Shown in pieces: positions 22,454 to 34,204 of a stretch of 64,000 bases of DNA (position 1 is its first letter; the number at the start of each line of letters is the position of its first letter). The position numbers were made by a program, and so were the translations under genes. Source of the DNA: Rhinopithecus roxellana (lineage: Eukaryota; Chordata; Mammalia; Primates; Cercopithecidae); assembly GCF_007565055.1 (NCBI RefSeq), contig NC_044554.1:137453463-137517462 (forward strand). The letters run 5' to 3'. The notes under the pieces are model-generated. The model was not told where the DNA came from. It saw nothing but the letters and a program-made list of their open reading frames with translations, and searched no databases.

Positions 22454-24934
22454 TATATACCCTTATTTGTTGTATGTATGTATTTATGTGTATACTTATA
22501 ATATATGTATCTGACATATGTATTCATATATATGAAGCACTTTGGGGATCAAATGGGCCCTTAGATATCATTTTATCTATTTAATGAATATTACAAAATA
22601 GCCAAGAACCAAAGTCATTAATGACTTTACCAAAGTTCTACAGCATGTTAGTAACATACACAGTTTGAGTTCCTGTCCCAGATCTTCATCCAATGTAACA
22701 ACTTTCACTACGTCATTTTAATTCAATAATCTCATCATTAATCTGATTCTCTATAATCCTCTTTACCAAGACCAAGCTTACCCTATTGGAACAGACATTC
22801 TGGAGTATCTCACCTCTTTTCTCTTCTGGTTCCCTTCTTGCCTGTTTATTTTCATCAAGTGATACGCACATAGTGATTCTGTAACCTCTAAATTTTCATT
22901 TATGGTATATCCTTTTTCTTTAAATATTTTCTAGTTCTTTTGAGAACTACTTTCAACTCCATTACAAACATACTGAAGTCTCCTTTCCCTTTGATAAAAA
23001 ATAATAAAGAAGTCATTATTTTGCTTTCCAGTTGAATGAACTATTTTTTTTTTTTTACCAAACCAAGGATCATGATTCAAGAAATATCTTCAACATCCTC
23101 ATCATACTAGCTTACATTTGCATACAACTTTGAAGTTTACCAATCACTTTTTCATGACTTATGTGATTTTCACACACTGCAGATAGGCAGAAGAAGGTGT
23201 CATCACATTTACATGCAGTTGAGAAAACTAAGGGTCAAAAGTTAAGTGAACTACCAAAATTCCTATAGCTAGCAAGAGCTGGGACTGGCACTGGAATCAA
23301 GGTCTCCATACCATTGTTTCTGAGAGCTTCCCACTATTTTAAGCTGTTTATTGGCTTGTGTTCCTTCCATGACATTTATGATGACATATATTGACACCTC
23401 AGATGCTGTACAGTGAATGTTGGTCGGACTGTTTTCCATCTGAATTATTGCTTGGCTCTTATTACTTTGCTAGTATAAATTTCAACTAGGCAAGTACTAT
23501 TTTATCTTACCCTGACTTACCTAAGGAGCTCTTCCCAAGCATCCATATGATACCATTTAACGGTAAATTATAATTTGAGTAATGTTTGTCATTATGAATG
23601 TGTTTTTGACAAGTAAAACCCTAGCTTAGACTAAATTAGAGATCTTCAACTCTTTGTTTCAAATTGAAATAAATTAGTTTTATTTTATTTGAATTCATTA
23701 CTCAACGGATCTGCAAACTTAAGGTGTTAGCAAAAATAATCTTGCTTTTAAAAATGTGTATGTGTTTCATGTAATATTCTAAGAAAAATTGTGTACTTTG
23801 ACTTTAAATACATTTCTGTATAATCTCCTCACTAAATGTCTAGATAGCTGCAACTTCTTTAAAAATTTCAGATACCGATATTGATGCAATCGTAGAATAA
23901 ATTGAGCTGTCTCTTCAGCAGTGGTACAGAGATGGGTTGAAGCAGGAAGAGACCCACTCCCTGAAACTTGTTTGCAACCCCATGACGAATACATACTTTC
24001 CCTTTCAACTACAACATTCTCTTAATGTTTGGCATGACCGAGTTATTCTTAAATTACCCCCTAGCTCTAAGCAACAGGGATAATCTTTTCCCATTTTATT
24101 CCTACGAACACGTGAAGTTTCAGGTCCGCTAAAGAATTCTCAATGTTTTTTAATGGACAGAGAAAGTGAGCCTGCAGAAAATGGGTTAGTAATGCCTCAC
24201 TTTGCGTTGTTTTCCTGCCTGTCACGGCCCCCGCCAGAACCTCCAAGCACTTTGCCAGGGGGTACTGATGGGCAGTTAGTAGCTGCTTTTGTTGGGTGGT
24301 TGAAAAACAAAGCAAAATAATTCTCAAGGAAGGAAGGGGAAGTTTGAATCCAGACATCCTCAAAGTTGTACACTTTAAAAATCCTGCGATTCACTAGTTA
24401 AGAATTGAGTTTTCAGTCTTTCCGGAAGGTTCACTGGAGCCCCATTCGCCTTTAATTGTTGGAACCGCCCTCACTTGGCTTGTTTCTGGGGTGTCCCACA
24501 TAACACAAAGCTAAAGTTAACAAATTCAACTCTATATCCACAAATGTTGTGACAGCGAGCATATTGCTTGCCTAAACAATAAAGACCGAGGCTAAACTCT
24601 GCTTATTCTTTGCTAGAAATGTGTTTAAGAAACTCCTAGTAGAATGAAAATCCAGAGGTTAAAAATATTGCACTTCATTATGGAAGTGCAGCGTTGCCCT
24701 CATTACGGAGCTGCGAGAGAAACATTCCAGCTACTCACTGTTGCCTCTTAGTTGTTATGCTTTTCTTTCCTAATTGTATCGGACATGACCTATTTGCTTC
24801 CTAAGAAATCATACTTTTTACCTTAGGATCCCAGCATAACCGAGCCATCCAAAAGCACCGGGGTCCCTACAGAAGCCCATCAGCTCCTTAATGTGGCCCC
24901 AGATGTGAAGATGGGGAAACGGTAACTCCGTCCC
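22454..24934. other. Intron 1 sequence next to THSD7A exon 1
   Basis: It contains a MIR relic at 23105-23335 and a weaker MIR-like patch near 22600-22700. The remaining sequence shows no element. The final part near 24.9 kb rises in GC toward the CpG island. Confidence 0.5.
23105..23335 (-). mobile_element. MIR relic, antisense
   Basis: The blocks 'catttgcatacaactttgaagtttacc', 'tatgtgattttcacac', 'gagaaaactaagggtcaaaagttaagtgaact' and 'ctagcaagagctgggac' follow the antisense MIR order. Confidence 0.75.
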
Positions 24935-24940
24935 ACTTAC
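24935..24940 (-). promoter_or_regulatory. 5' splice donor of THSD7A intron 1
   Basis: On the minus strand the exon ends ...AAGACTG and the intron begins GTAAGT, a consensus U1-type donor. The exon ends one base into a Gly codon (phase 1). Confidence 0.9.
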
Positions 24941-25118
24941 CAGTCTTCCACAGATAGAGGGTGGGCACCTCCGCCTCGCCCTGTGCCGCAGCCCTGCCGG
25001 CGGCAACCGGGAGCAGCAGCAGCAGGAGCAGCAGCAGCGGCAGCAGCTGCAGGACGCCCCGGCGCGGCCCCGCAGCGCCCCGGCTCCCGGACGCCCAGCG
25101 CCTGGCTTGCAGCCCCAT
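24941..25118 (-). CDS. THSD7A: THSD7A first coding exon (thrombospondin type-1 domain protein 7A, N-terminus)
   Basis: THSD7A is a large type I membrane glycoprotein with many thrombospondin type-1 repeats. It is expressed in endothelium and podocytes and is known as an autoantigen in membranous nephropathy. This exon encodes residues 1-59 plus one base. It begins MGLQARRWASGSRGAAGPRR, then a leucine-rich hydrophobic core (LQLLP followed by nine Leu), then PVAAGRAAAQGEAEV and PTLYLWKT. The layout is a signal peptide with an Arg-rich n-region; cleavage is likely near AAA/QG. The start has a strong Kozak context (GGCGGCATGG), and the exon ends at GTAAGT in phase 1. Identification rests on the familiar N-terminus and the TLYLWKT motif that opens the first TSP1 repeat. 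The other exons are not in the window, so they lie further left. Upstream in-frame starts are TTG, not ATG, so the 25116-25118 ATG is the best start. Confidence 0.9.
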
Positions 25119-25265
25119 GCCGCCCGCAGCCACTCCAGGGTCCAGAGCCGTAGCACGCTCGGCAGGGAATTTTTCTCCGCTCTTGGAACGTCTTCCCAAA
25201 GAGTACAGAAAGCAAAGCTCTTTCCTGCTATTGTTCGCTTCAGATGAGAAGGAGGGAGAGTGCGT

Positions 25266-25355
25266 CTAACACCAGGGAACAATAGCGTCCGCGGTGGTGG
25301 CCGTGGCCGCCGCCGCCGCCGCCGCCTCTGGCGGGGATGCTGCTGCCGCTGCCAT
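25266..25355 (-). CDS. Upstream ORF in the THSD7A 5'UTR (29 codons)
   Basis: The ATG at 25353-25355 (minus strand) opens a 29-codon frame ending in TAG at 25266-25268, 147 bases before the main ATG. The product would be alanine-rich. Runs of Ala are encoded by GCA/GCG repeats, including the GGC side of the (GCC)7 tract. Whether it is transcribed depends on the true start site. No homologue is expected and a peptide function is not claimed. A regulatory effect by reducing scanning to the main start is inference only. Confidence 0.5.
   Translation of the reverse strand: MAAAAASPPEAAAAAAATATTADAIVPWC
25306..25326. repeat. (GCC)7 trinucleotide tract
   Basis: Seven perfect GCC units inside the CpG island. 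On the minus strand it lies in the THSD7A 5'UTR and within the upstream ORF. Confidence 0.95.
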
Positions 25356-25620
25356 TCCGCGCAGAATGGCAGGTCCTGGCGGCTCCGGAGGCAACTGTCC
25401 TCAGGGGGCCCCAGCTGACTGAGCAGGTCTGCTAGGTCTGGGAGGCAGCGCAGCCCCCGCCAGCTGGAAGGGGAGGAGGGGGGCGTGAGCCCAAAGGAGC
25501 AGAGGGGGCTGGAGGCAGAGGGAGGCGAGAGCGCGAGGGCGAGAAAGGGAGCGAGCAAAGGGGAGAGGGGCCAGCCAGGCGACACCCAGTTCCGACATAC
25601 CCGCCTAAAAAACTCCCGTG

Positions 25621-28600
25621 CACATGGTGCGATGAAATATGTTTGGAAGGATGCACCAATAAAAAAAATCATCACCCGGCAGATTTCAGAATGACAAATA
25701 ACAGGCATTGATATTCACTGTCATCCAAGGAGTCAAATGCTAGATCTAGTGGCATATTATTCTTAGTACGTATTTACACAAAGCATCAGTGTTTATTATC
25801 TATTTTTAAGCCATGGCTTCTGAATTACTTTGTGTGGGGAGCAGTATTTGAGATCAGATGTAAAAACACTAGAGCAGAAATGTTTACTTGTCAAAATGCA
25901 CTTAAACACTTCTTTAAATGTTGTTTTCAACTTAATCTATTCTCAATAAAAATATGAGCAATATTGATACTCTGACAAATTAAATTGTCTTTTAATAACA
26001 TTTAAAACTGAATTAGTATTTAATGAGTATTTCCAATGCTACCTAATTACATAAATACAATTGTACAAAAATAAAACCTTAAAATTAAAATTATATTTCA
26101 GGTATAGAGTTCTGTCCCTTCATCTACTTCTTTCTCTCAAAAATATGCTACTTCTATTCAGATAGTTGTGAGTCAAATTAAAGGTCAAACTGAGTCAGTC
26201 ATGCTGTCTGGATATCTTGGAATTAGTAAATTCTTCATTTAAAATTTCCCTGACACCAATTTTTCTTAACTCTTACTGTAGCAAAATGCCTGTCACCATC
26301 TAAATAAAGAACCACATGTGTTTGCATATTTTGTCCTTTGTGTTTCCATTTTCTTCTACCAGTAGTAATAGAAGAACGTGTGTGAAGTCAGATAATGCTT
26401 TACCCTTTCTCCTTCTCCCTTTAGCCAATAATAATATCTTCTATTATTAATTAATTTCATAGTAAAGCTAAAATAGTAGGCATTTAACCATTAAAATTTC
26501 AGCACATGGAAAGCCAAAGAAAACTATTATCCCATCAGCAATTTTCAGCCAAATACAATAAAATTTTAAAAGCAGGAAAACTACTTTTTATGAATTTACT
26601 CCAACACAGCTACCCAAGAGTTTAAAATGAGGAAGCTACTGTTTCTGAAAGAGGAAACCTTCCATAAGGGTTCCTCTTGGGACCCTTGTCATTTTGCAGA
26701 GCCTTCCAGACACAGCCCTTCTGCATGCATTAGATTAAAAACAGGTTTGATCAAATAATTCCCAGGTCCTGCCTGTTTAAGTATTCTGACATCAGAGGAA
26801 ATTAGCTACGTTGAAGGTTGCAAATTTGGTCTTTGTTTACTTTCCACTCTGTTAGGCCTCTAAGAAGGAATTAAAAGCTCAGAGAGCCCTAGCTCTGTGA
26901 GTCTGTGATTAGGAGAGATAAGCTAGTGTGGCTTACTATTTCTTCACTGGTGAAAAACAGGCAACAATCAAAAGATTATAGGTTGATAAGGAATAAAAAG
27001 GAAGCCTGATCCTAACTAATGTATGATTCCCTGAAGGATCACTTCTTTTAGCAGTTAAACCACAGAAGAAAAAGGGACCTGCTATTGCTTCCTGGGTTCT
27101 GTCGTTTCAGGAAAATTTCCTTGTCCACTCCACAAGGAATCATTTTCCCATCCTTTCTGCTTATATTTTTCAGTTATTGTTAGTGCCCTGAACCTTGAAA
27201 TCCTCTAACTCTGGCACAGGAAAGATTTCAAACTGGACATACTCTGCTAACAGCAACCCATTCTACGCATTCGTGGGAAGCGCCAGTCAATTCACCAAGT
27301 GGGAATTCATTATGTAACAGAGGACAGAGAATCTGAGGAATTAAGTTAATGTGCAAGGTAATTACCCAGCCCTTCAAAAAGCCATCCCACACTATACTTA
27401 ATAGCTTATTGTCAAAAGAAATTTTAAGATTCTGATCTTTATATTTACCCATGGTGGTATAATAATAACTCAACTTGTCAAGAGTGTAAACATCATAGCT
27501 ACAAATTCAAGCATTATACAGGGTCAATTTCTAGGTTAAAATTTGCTGCCATTTACGATACACAATTATGGTGATATGTTCTGCAGTAGGGTTTCAAAAT
27601 AGCCAATAATTGGTTTCCTTTTTTTCAATTTCAATGTACACAAGGCCTAGGAGTTACACACACACAAGCACATACACAAACACACACAATTATCAGCAAA
27701 GACATCTCTGAGCAAGGTTAGAGAATCCAAGTCATATAAACATTTGTCTCCACACCTGCCACACATTTGTTCATAACAATGTCATTATTGCACTTGAGGA
27801 CAAAAATGTATGGGTCTCTGAGGAGACAAAAGTGATGTATGTATTCTGATACATGTTCCTTTGTGAAAGGTATAGTGTCTAGGTAGATAAATCCTATCAA
27901 TAAAACTGATAGATGGTAAGAGATAGCAAAACATAGTAATATTTGTTTCCTAGAATATGACATAAATAATAATACACAAATGTTTAATGACGTGATGTCA
28001 AAATTTAGTCATGAGAAGTCTCAAGGATGCAGATTAAATTGACCATCTGTACAGCCTGCCATGAAGTAAATCGTTCATCATTTTTCATGGAGAACTACTC
28101 AAATATTAATGAGCCAGTGCTATAAAAGTTTTCCAAACCAATGAATGACAAGCGCAAAGCATTTTTTTAATATTTAGAAATGAAAAAATTCTAAATTTAT
28201 CACCTCGCATGTGATAGGTGTCTTTATTCTGCCTATATTAATTTTGCCATCATTTCTAAACTCCAGAGGTAAGGATGTGAACATACCTATACACATAAAT
28301 ATTTTCTCTTTTATTAGAACATAAGCATATAAATATATATTACAACCCATGAGATTGATGACAATGACTTTTAATCATTAGTATCAGCATTTTAAAACAA
28401 TTATGAAATTTTCAGTTCCTTGATGGAAAGGGAAACAACTTTTAACATCATCAGTTTTATAATTATAATAAAAAGTGAAGAAATATAGTTATTTATTGAT
28501 AGTATTATATATGAAAGTATCTAAAGATGTCCATTTTGAAATAAAAGCTTAAAAATAATTCTCCACATAAATGCATTTTGCATCCTAAAAAATAAAAAAT

Positions 28601-28722
28601 ACCCAAAGGAATTCTATTTGTGCAACCTCTAGGTGTCACACTTGACCAAGATTTGGATGAGACAAAATTTATTTTGGGCTTCTTTCTCTCCTCCCCTTCC
28701 CTGACACCCACCCACCAGTTTA
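25621..28722. other. Upstream flank of THSD7A, repeat-poor
   Basis: I recognise no repeat family beyond a short interrupted CA run at about 27655-27690. No coding frame is credible. Its position next to the promoter makes regulatory sequence possible, but I see no specific motif cluster to name. Confidence 0.5.
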
Positions 28723-31052
28723 TAGGTTCACCTCATTTTACTGCGCTTTACAGATATTTGTTTGTTTGTTTGTTCAACAAATTTAAGGCTTGTGACAACT
28801 TGGCATTGAGCAAGTCTATCAACATAATTTTTTCCCACATGAAGTGCTCACTTCATGTCTCTATCACATTTTGGTAATTTTCATAAAATTTCAAATGTTC
28901 TCACTATTATTGTATCTGCTATGGTGATCTGTGATCAGTGATATTTGATGTTAATGTTGCAATTATTTTGGGGCACCACACACTGTGCCCATATAAAATA
29001 ACAAACTACTGAATGTTGTTGTGTATTCTGACTTTTCCACGACAGGCTGTTTCCCTATCTCTCTGTCTCCTTGGGCCTCCCTGTTCCCTGAGACATATGA
29101 ATATTGAAATTAGGCTAATTAATAACCCTACAATGGCTTCTAAGTGTTCAGGTGAAAAGAAGAATTACAAGTCTCTCATTTTCAATCAAAAGCCTGAAAT
29201 TGTTAAGCTTATTGGGGAAGGCAGTTCAAAAGCTAAGATAGGCCAAAAGCTAGGCCTCTTGCACCAGTTAGCCAAGTTTTGAACGCAAAGGAAAGTTCTT
29301 GGAGGAAATTAAAAGTACTACTGCAGCAAACACACATATGAAAGGAAGCAAAACAGCCTTATTGCTGATATGGAGAAAGCTTTAGTGATCTAGATAGAAG
29401 ATCAAATCAGCCACAACATTTCTTTAAGCCAAAGCCTAATCCAGAGAAAGGTCCCAACTCTATTTAAACCTGTAAAGACCAAATGACATGAGGAAGCTGC
29501 AGAAAAGTGTGAAGCTGGCAGAGATTGCTTCATAAAGTTTAAGGAAAGAAGCCAGGTTCATAACAAAATTGCACGGTGAAGCAGCTGTAGCAAGCTATTC
29601 AGAAGATGTAGCTAAGATCACTGATGAAAGTAGCTACATTAAACAATTTTCAACACAAACAGATGAAAGTACCTACATTAAACAATCAATTTTCAACATA
29701 AACAAAAAAGCCTTCTATTAGAAGAATATGCCATTTAAAATTTTAATAGCTAGAGAGAAGTCAATGCTTGGCTTCAAAATTTCAAAGGACAGGTTGACTC
29801 TCTTGTTAGGGTCTAATGCAGCTGGTGATTTTAAGTTGAAGCCAGTGATCACTTACCAATCTGAAAATTCTAGGGCCCTCCAGAATGTACTAAATCTATT
29901 CTGCCTGTGCTCTACAAAGGGAAAAATAAAGCTGAATAACTACACATCTCTTTATAGCATGGTTTACTGAATATTTTAAGCCCATTGTTGAGATCTACTG
30001 CTCAGAAAATAAGATCTCTAATGGAGATATTAATGTTTTCATACCTGATAATATGACATTAACTCTGCAGCCCATGGTTCAAGGAGTAATTTTGACTTTC
30101 AAGTCATTATTTAAGGAATATTTTGTAAGGCTTAAGCTTCCTTAGATAATAATTCATCTAATGAATCTGGGCAAAGTAACTTGAAAACTTTCTAGAAAGG
30201 GTTCACCATTCTAGATACCTTTAAGAGCATTAATGTTTTATAGGAAGAGGTCAAAATATAAATATTAACAGGTTTGAAAGAAGTTGATTTCAACCCTCAT
30301 GAATGACTTCTAGGAGTTCAAGACTTCTCTGGAGGAAGTCAGTACAGATGCGGTTAAAAAAGCAAGAGCACTAGAATTGAAAGTGGAATCTAAAGATGTG
30401 ATTCAATTGTTTCAGTCTCCTGATAAAACTTGAACACATGAAGAGCTGCTTCTTAGGAATGAGCAAATAAGGTAGTTTCTTGAAATGGAATTTACTTCAG
30501 GTGAAGATACTACGAAGAGTGTTTAAATGACAACAAAGGATTTAGAATGTTACATAAATTTAGTTGATAAAGCAGTGGCAGGATTTGAGATGATTGACTC
30601 CAATTTTGAAAGCAGTTCTACTGTGGTTAAAATGCTATCAAACAGCATCACGTATTACACAGAAAGCTTTCATGAAAGGAAGAGAGTCCATCAATGTAGC
30701 AAACTTCATTGCTGTCTTATTTTAAGAAATTGCCATAACCACTTTAAGCTTCAGCAACCACCACCCTGATTAGTTAGCAGCCATTGACATCAAGACAACA
30801 CCCACTACCAGCAAGAACACTACAATTTGCTGAAGGCTCAGATGATCACAGGCATTTTTTAGCAATAAAGTATTTTAAAATTATGTATACTTTTAGACAT
30901 AATGCTAGTGCATACTGAATAGACTACAGTATATCTTAACCATAACTTTTATATGCCTAGAGAAACCAAAACATTAACATAACTTGCTTTATTGTGTTTG
31001 CTTTATTGCAATAGTCTGAAACTGATTTCTCTATAACTCTGAGGTATGCCTA
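28723..31052 (+). mobile_element. Nearly complete Tigger1 DNA transposon (pogo/Tc1-mariner)
   Basis: The ends are inverted copies of the Tigger1 terminus: TAGGTTCACCTCATTTTACT... on the left and ...CTCTGAGGTATGCCTA on the right. Each is flanked by TA (28721-28722 and 31053-31054). At about 2.33 kb it is close to the family length of about 2.4 kb. Transposase fragments remain on the plus strand. One begins MASKCSGEKKNYKSLIFNQK (from 29132), the N-terminal CENP-B-like helix-turn-helix. Another spans 29728-29970 (part of the DDE domain) and a third 30527-30769 (C-terminal). They are broken by stops and frameshifts, so the element is dead. Confidence 0.92.
29132..30769 (+). pseudogene. Degenerate Tigger1 transposase
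   Basis: Remnant of a pogo-type transposase carrying a CENP-B-like DNA-binding head and a DDE catalytic core. Readable protein pieces fall in different frames: 29132-29282, 29728-29970 (with SMLGFKISKDRLTLLLGSN) and 30527-30769 (with MTTKDLECYINLVDKAVAGF). Intervening stops show it cannot be translated whole. Confidence 0.85.
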
Positions 31053-31054
31053 TA

Positions 31055-31594
31055 TTAAAAGATAGAAATTTTCACCTTTTATCTTTACAAGTAACTATAT
31101 ATTTTACTTTTTGTTTTTTTTTTCTAATTCTGGCTTTAGTATTTCTTCTCTCTTTTCTTTCCCATCTCTTTCCTTTTTTTTTTTTTTTTCTTAAACACTG
31201 TTTAGTTGGTTGTTTGGTTCTTTTGGTGGTTTGTAACTTTATGTATAAGGGAAGGGCAGAACAATTTTAAATTTTAAATTTAAATTTTAAATTTCAAATT
31301 GTTTAACATAAAATTAATCTCATTGTTTCTCCATTTTATTCATTAAAAAACCTGTTTGAAAAAGAAATCAGCTGCAAATGATTGGACCCCTTAATTTTAA
31401 CATCAGGTGAAAATATACAGTATTTTGTTTCAGAACTTTTCAGAGTTTGGGGAATGGATTGCTCACTGCAGGACTTACAATAAGGAAGAATCCCATCCCA
31501 GATGGTACAGAAGGGATCAAAAGACCCTCACACTAGGTAGCAGCAATATTGTTAAACATTTTTTACTAGTGGTATTCTTGTCAAACTCTTTCAA
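31055..31594. other. T-rich and AT-rich spacer
   Basis: It holds a T-rich stretch (31100-31190) and an AT palindromic patch of repeated AATTTTAAATTT (about 31262-31303). Nothing else is recognised. Confidence 0.55.
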
Positions 31595-32045
31595 AAAATT
31601 GAAGATGAAAACATTGTTCCTAACTCATTCTATGAATATAGCATTATCTTAATACCCAAACTAGACAAAGACACAACAACAAAAGAAAACTACAGACTAA
31701 TATTGCTGATAAACAGAGATTCAAACATTCTTGACAAAATAATAGCAAGCTAATTCCAACCACATATCTAAAATAATATACCACAATCAAGTGGGATTTA
31801 TCTCAGAGATGAAAGGATGGCTCGATATGTATAAATCAATAAAGTGATATATGACCTCAACAAAATGAAGGTCAACAATATATTATCACCTAAAAAGATA
31901 CAGAAAACAGCATTTGATAAAATCAACATCCTGTCATGATAAAAACTGTCAACAAATTAGGTATAGAAGGAACATATCTCAACACAATAAACACATATAT
32001 GTTGTATATATGACAAACCCATAGCTAACATTATACTCAACTATA
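31595..32045 (+). mobile_element. L1 ORF2 fragment, sense
   Basis: Blocks of the L1 reverse transcriptase region are readable: 'cattctatgaatatagcattatcttaatacccaaactagacaaagac', 'gaaaactacagactaatattgct', 'aatcaagtgggatttatctc' and 'agctaacattatactcaac'. It stops abruptly at about 32045, where the L1 sequence switches strand. Confidence 0.85.
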
Positions 32046-33163
32046 AACTTCCCTCTTAGGACTACTTTTGCCAAATCCTATAAGATTTAGTGTGTTCTGT
32101 TATCATTTTCATTTGTCTCAAGTTTCTTTAATTTCCCTTCTAATGTCTTCATAGACTCAATTGTTCAGGAATGTGTTGTTTAATTTCCATGTATTTAAAA
32201 ATTTTAATGTTCTTTATATTATTGTTTGCTCTTTATTCCATTGTAGTCAGAAAAGATACTTGATATTATTTAAATCTTCTTAAGTTTGTTAAGACTCATT
32301 TTCTGGCATAACATGTTCTGTCTTGGAGAGTACTCCATGTGAACTTGAGAAGACTATGTATTCTGCACCTACTGGGTGGAAAGTTTTGTTTATGTCTGTT
32401 AAGTCCATTCAGGCTGGAGTATAGTTTAAGTCCAATGTTTTCTTATTGATTTTCTGTCTGCATAATGTGTCCATTGCTGAAAGTGGGGTGCTGAAGGCCC
32501 TTACTTTAATTGTATTGTAGTCTCTCTCAGTTATATTAATATTTGATTTACATATTTAGGTGCTCCAATGTTGAGTGCATATATATTTACAACTATTATA
32601 TCCTCTTGTTGAACTGAGGTTTTTATTATTCTATAATAACCTTCATTTTCTCTTTCTTTTTACAATTTTGACTTTACATCTATTTTATCTGATACAGGTA
32701 TAGTTACTCCTGCTCTTTTCTTGTTTTTATTTGCAAGAAATATCTTTTCCAATCTCTTTACTCAACCTATGTGTATCCTTAAGACTCATGTAATTGGGAT
32801 TTGTTCTATTATGCACTCAAACATTCTATGCCCTTTGATTGGAAAGTTGAATCGATTTACATTCAAGGCAACTTTTGATAGGTAAGAACTTACTACTGCC
32901 AAAATTGTTTTCTAGGTGTTTCATAGATCATTGATTCCCTTCTTCCTCTCTTGCTGTCTTCCATTGTGGTTAAATTATTTTCATTGATTCCTTACTTTGT
33001 ATTTGTAGTGCATCTACTATAAATTGTTGGTTTGTGGTAACTACCAGGTTTATAAAAATGTTTTTCAAGCGGAGAACAACTTTGATTGTAAACCAAACCA
33101 AACCAAACAAAAAAGTATACTTTTAATCTACCCCCAATTTTGATTTTTTAAAATTGTCACAAT

Positions 33164-33229
33164 TTATGTATGTATATATACATATGTATATACATGTGTG
33201 TAAATATATATTATATATATATATATATA
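33164..33229. repeat. TA-rich microsatellite
   Basis: TATG/TA repeat passing into (TA)n directly in front of an antisense Alu T-run. Confidence 0.9.
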
Positions 33230-33523
33230 TTTTTTTTTTTTTCAGACGGAGTCTCACTCTGTCACCAGACTGGAGTGCAGTGACACTATCTCAGCTCACT
33301 GCAAGCTCTGCCTCCCGGGTCCAAGCAATTCTCCTGCCTCAGCCTCCCAAGTGGTTGGGACTACAGGCACATGTCACCGTGCCCAGCTAATTTTTGTATT
33401 TTTAGTAGAGACAGGTGTTCACCATGTTGGCCAGAATATTCTCAATCTCTTGACTTCCTGATCTGCCCGCTTCAGCCTCCCAAAGTACTGGGATTACGAG
33501 TGTGAGCTATACCGCACCTGGCC
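33230..33523 (-). mobile_element. AluS-like element, antisense
   Basis: It runs from a T-run and CAGACGGAGTCTCACTCTGTC to the left-monomer end ATACCGCACCTGGCC, with both monomers present. Confidence 0.94.
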
Positions 33524-34204
33524 TAAAATTCATGTATTTTTAAAATGCTGATGTCCTAAAATTTATGGCTGGTATTACTACTTTCTAATAGTTTTGTCTT
33601 TTAACTGTCATACTAAATATATAAATGATTTACACACAACCGTTACAATATCAGAGTATTCTGAATTTGACTGTGTATTTATTTTACCAGAAAATTTTGT
33701 TCTTTTAGATGTTTTTATGTTACTCCTTAGTGTTCTGTTCTTTCACTTATATAACTCTCTTTGGAATTTCTTATAGGACAAGTCTGTTTGTGATGAACTC
33801 CCCCAGCTTTGGTTTGTCTGTTAAATTATTTATCTATACTTCACATTTGAAGGATAAATTTTCTAATCACAGTATTCTTGATTAGCAGGTTTTTTCTTTG
33901 GTACTTTCAATATATTATCCCACTTCCTCCTGGCGTGTAAGCTGTCTGCTTATAAATCTCTTGCTAGTTATATTGGAACTCTGATATAAGTTTTTGTTTT
34001 TGTTTTTGGTTTTGGTTTTTTTTTTGCAGCTTTCAGGATGCTTTATCTTTGATTTTTGACAGTTTGATTATGTTTTAGGAGTCATCCTGATTATATTTAA
34101 TCTGATAGGAGACCTTTGACCTTCCTGTACCACATTCTTGTACTTGGATATTTGTAAGTTTCTCTAGCTTTAAAGATTTTCTGCTATTATTTCTTTAAAT
34201 ATGC

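Larger units (their letters stand above)
25119..25370 (-). other. THSD7A: THSD7A 5' untranslated region (upstream limit uncertain)
   Basis: Sequence upstream of the THSD7A start on the minus strand, inside the CpG island. Its far edge is a guess, as no start-site motif fixes it. It contains one ATG-initiated upstream ORF (25266-25355) and the (GCC)7 tract (25306-25326). Confidence 0.6.
24940..25620. promoter_or_regulatory. CpG island promoter of THSD7A
   Basis: This is the only sustained GC-rich, CpG-dense stretch in the window. It covers the first coding exon, the 5'UTR and the upstream flank. It carries CAG/CTG runs, a (GCC)7 tract and a purine-rich segment at about 25465-25575. I see no TATA box at a sensible distance, which fits a dispersed CpG-island promoter. 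The transcription start is inferred to lie within about 25355-25480 and cannot be fixed from sequence alone. Confidence 0.85.

Noticed and set aside
24888..25199. N-terminally extended THSD7A frame
   Set aside because: The upstream in-frame start is TTG, not ATG. The ATG at 25116-25118 has a strong Kozak context and matches the known N-terminus.
24818..25708. A 296-codon ATG-initiated open frame on the minus strand across the CpG island
   Set aside because: It runs through the THSD7A splice donor, uses a different frame from the recognised exon, and is low-complexity Arg/Pro/Ser/Cys. High GC lowers stop frequency, so its length is expected by composition.
28723..31052. Intact transposase gene in Tigger1
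   Set aside because: The coding pieces lie in different frames with stops between them, so it was annotated as a pseudogene inside the transposon.
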